IMG/VR virus record: IMGVR_UViG_3300009149_000293
Location: 1-23,426 of that record
Source: a virus
Reading direction: 5' to 3' (one strand)
DNA: 23,426 nucleotides
Shown here: positions 22,019 to 23,426 of the stretch, in pieces
How positions within the stretch are numbered: the stretch's first letter is position 1
Layout: each line of letters starts with the position of its first letter
Notes under the pieces: model-generated
The model's database searches: none
Seen by the model: the letters and a program-made list of their open reading frames with translations, nothing else
Told to the model about the DNA's origin: nothing
Translations under genes and position numbers: made by a program

Positions 22019-23426
22019 TTAACGGTTTAAATAAGGGTTCATTAGTTTAGTTTTTGAAGAAGTTGGAGAACTTAACCCATTATTGTACATGGCTTCTTTC
22101 ATAGACTGATATAATTTTTGTTTCACCCCTTGGTTTTCCAACGCTAAAATAATTTGATTGGTATCTATTTGATTAGGTGCGTCTATTTTTATATTTAAAT
22201 TAATTTCAGCCGTAGATTTTATCTCAATCGGAGTTTGGGGTTCGTTACTACCATTATTTGGCTTAACATCCTTAAACTTTTTTAAAAATTCCTCAAATTG
22301 ATTATTACCCACATTCGTATTATTAGGAAGGGTCTTCATTTCTTTAAGACCATCGATAAAACTTTCGAACCCTGTACCTCCAAATATTGTATCTTTCGCT
22401 AACGGCTCTATTGTCATTCCGGGCATTTTTATAAAATCTTCAACCGGTGTAATCGGTGTTTGAGAATTATTCCCTACCGTCGTCATTTTATCCATTAACG
22501 TCTGCAACAGAGGTACAATTTTATTATCACCACTTGCAAATTTATCAAGGTTAGTTTCCGCATTACTGAGAGCGACTTTAAAATTTTCATTTAATTGTGT
22601 TGCAATTTCATTACCAACAGACCCTATATTAGTAAAAACCTTACTTAGACTTTGTTCACCCGATACTAAATTTTCTATAGAGTCAATTAAAACATAAGAT
22701 GTTTTATCAAAAGTACTACTTATTTTACTGGTTGCACCTAAACTATCCGATATAAAATCATATATAGCTGTTTCTATTTTTGCCGCCACCTTATAAGTAT
22801 CATCCGTAGTTTTAGCTCCGGCAACACCCGTAGCCACTTTATTTTTTATAACAGTAAGTGACGCGTTTATTCTTTCTTGAAGATTTAGTTGTCCTTTTTG
22901 AATCTCCTCAATAGATTTAGGTCTCCCTGTTTCCGCAATAGCCGCCAAGTCACCCTCTTTTAACTCCATTACATTTTTGGTTTGAGCTTCCCCTTTGTCA
23001 TCCGTAAATTTAATTGTCGCCACCCCGTCTTTCATCTCAGACATATTAGCAATCATTGTTTGTTGTTCTTTACTAAGATTTAACCCTGAAGGCATCCTAA
23101 TTTGACTCATTTTTTTATCTAACTCTCTAGCCGCTAATCCCATTCTTTCAAGTTCACCAGCAGGCATCCCAAGTTCTATACTTAATTCTCTTAACCTTCT
23201 TTTAGCTCCCGGCATAATTTCAAAATTACCGTCGGCATTCATTTTAGTGAAAGATTTACCTAATTCCGCTAATTGGTCTTGTAATTTTTCAGGATTATTC
23301 ATAGCGTTGTACATCAACTCTAATGGGTCTTTCAAACCACTAACATTAACACCTAATCTCTGCATAGATGCCGCCATTTTAATAGCCCCCTCAGGGTCAA
23401 AAACTTTATCTGCGAAATCTAATGTA
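22019..23426 (-). CDS. Probable tail tape-measure protein, C-terminal part (5' end beyond window)
   Basis: The frame stays open to the right edge: before the first in-window ATG (23377) it reads LDFADKVFDPEGAIK without a stop, so the gene begins outside and the ATG is internal. About 469 codons are visible. The sequence is helical and repetitive in character (ELGKSFTKMNADGNFEIM, LRELSIELGMPAGELERMG, TYKVAAKIETAIYDFISDSL), with few cysteines, typical of a tape-measure protein that sets tail length. The last 80 residues form a distinct end: a Pro/Asn-rich linker, strand-like STAEINLNIKIDAPNQID, then a helical tail. It precedes the baseplate genes, matching the usual order. Other virion proteins with long helices are possible. 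Confidence 0.65.
   Translation of the reverse strand, partial: TLDFADKVFDPEGAIKMAASMQRLGVNVSGLKDPLELMYNAMNNPEKLQDQLAELGKSFTKMNADGNFEIMPGAKRRLRELSIELGMPAGELERMGLAARELDKKMSQIRMPSGLNLSKEQQTMIANMSEMKDGVATIKFTDDKGEAQTKNVMELKEGDLAAIAETGRPKSIEEIQKGQLNLQERINASLTVIKNKVATGVAGAKTTDDTYKVAAKIETAIYDFISDSLGATSKISSTFDKTSYVLIDSIENLVSGEQSLSKVFTNIGSVGNEIATQLNENFKVALSNAETNLDKFASGDNKIVPLLQTLMDKMTTVGNNSQTPITPVEDFIKMPGMTIEPLAKDTIFGGTGFESFIDGLKEMKTLPNNTNVGNNQFEEFLKKFKDVKPNNGSNEPQTPIEIKSTAEINLNIKIDAPNQIDTNQIILALENQGVKQKLYQSMKEAMYNNGLSSPTSSKTKLMNPYLNR

Noticed and set aside
1-23426. tRNA genes, CRISPR arrays, insertion sequences, attachment sites
   Set aside because: I saw no cloverleaf-like sequence, regularly spaced repeats, transposase or integrase; the only mobile-type gene is the HNH endonuclease.

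Overview
The window is a stretch of an AT-rich tailed-phage genome with a T4-type gene set (contractile-tailed, myovirus-like). Every gene I can support is on the minus strand, so transcription runs from the right edge to the left. The host is most likely a member of Bacteroidota: start codons are preceded by A-rich leaders (often ending AAT before ATG) and almost no Shine-Dalgarno sequences, the best promoter fits the Bacteroidota TTTG / TAnnTTTG pattern, and the reductase tail and the OmpA-like module look Bacteroidota-like. That host call is inference.

Layout in transcription order. (1) Tail and baseplate block, 23426 to 9278: the C-terminal part of a probable tape-measure protein that runs off the window; a very long tail/baseplate reading frame (21972 to 16984) cut once by an in-frame TAA; a LysM-like gp53-type wedge protein; a giant 2156-residue baseplate hub-like protein; and two small proteins, one acidic and coiled-coil. 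A strong terminator closes this block. (2) A self-contained gene 32 unit (single-stranded DNA-binding protein) with its own promoter and a terminator on each side. (3) DNA metabolism block, 8175 to 14: a 72-residue helical protein, UvsX recombinase, a ribbon-helix-helix mini-protein, an HNH endonuclease gene broken by TGA, a 5'-3' exonuclease (RNase H/flap type), a one-pass membrane protein, an unknown 150-residue protein, a DnaB/gp41-type helicase, and the two subunits of a class I ribonucleotide reductase. Together these supply deoxynucleotides, unwind the template, coat and recombine single strands, and remove primers.

The most notable observations are three reading-frame lesions. The nrdB tail is recovered perfectly in another frame. 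The HNH gene continues in frame past a TGA. A TAA falls inside an OmpA-like domain, so a 528-base stretch that looks like a gene-free gap is coding but has no usable start. These may be sequencing errors, real mutations or, most interestingly for the tail gene, readthrough. Also noted: a 50-residue gene shorter than usual ORF cut-offs, a reductase without an ATP-cone, a cysteine-free gp32, a dyad around the gene 32 promoter, and a 17-base motif before two late genes.
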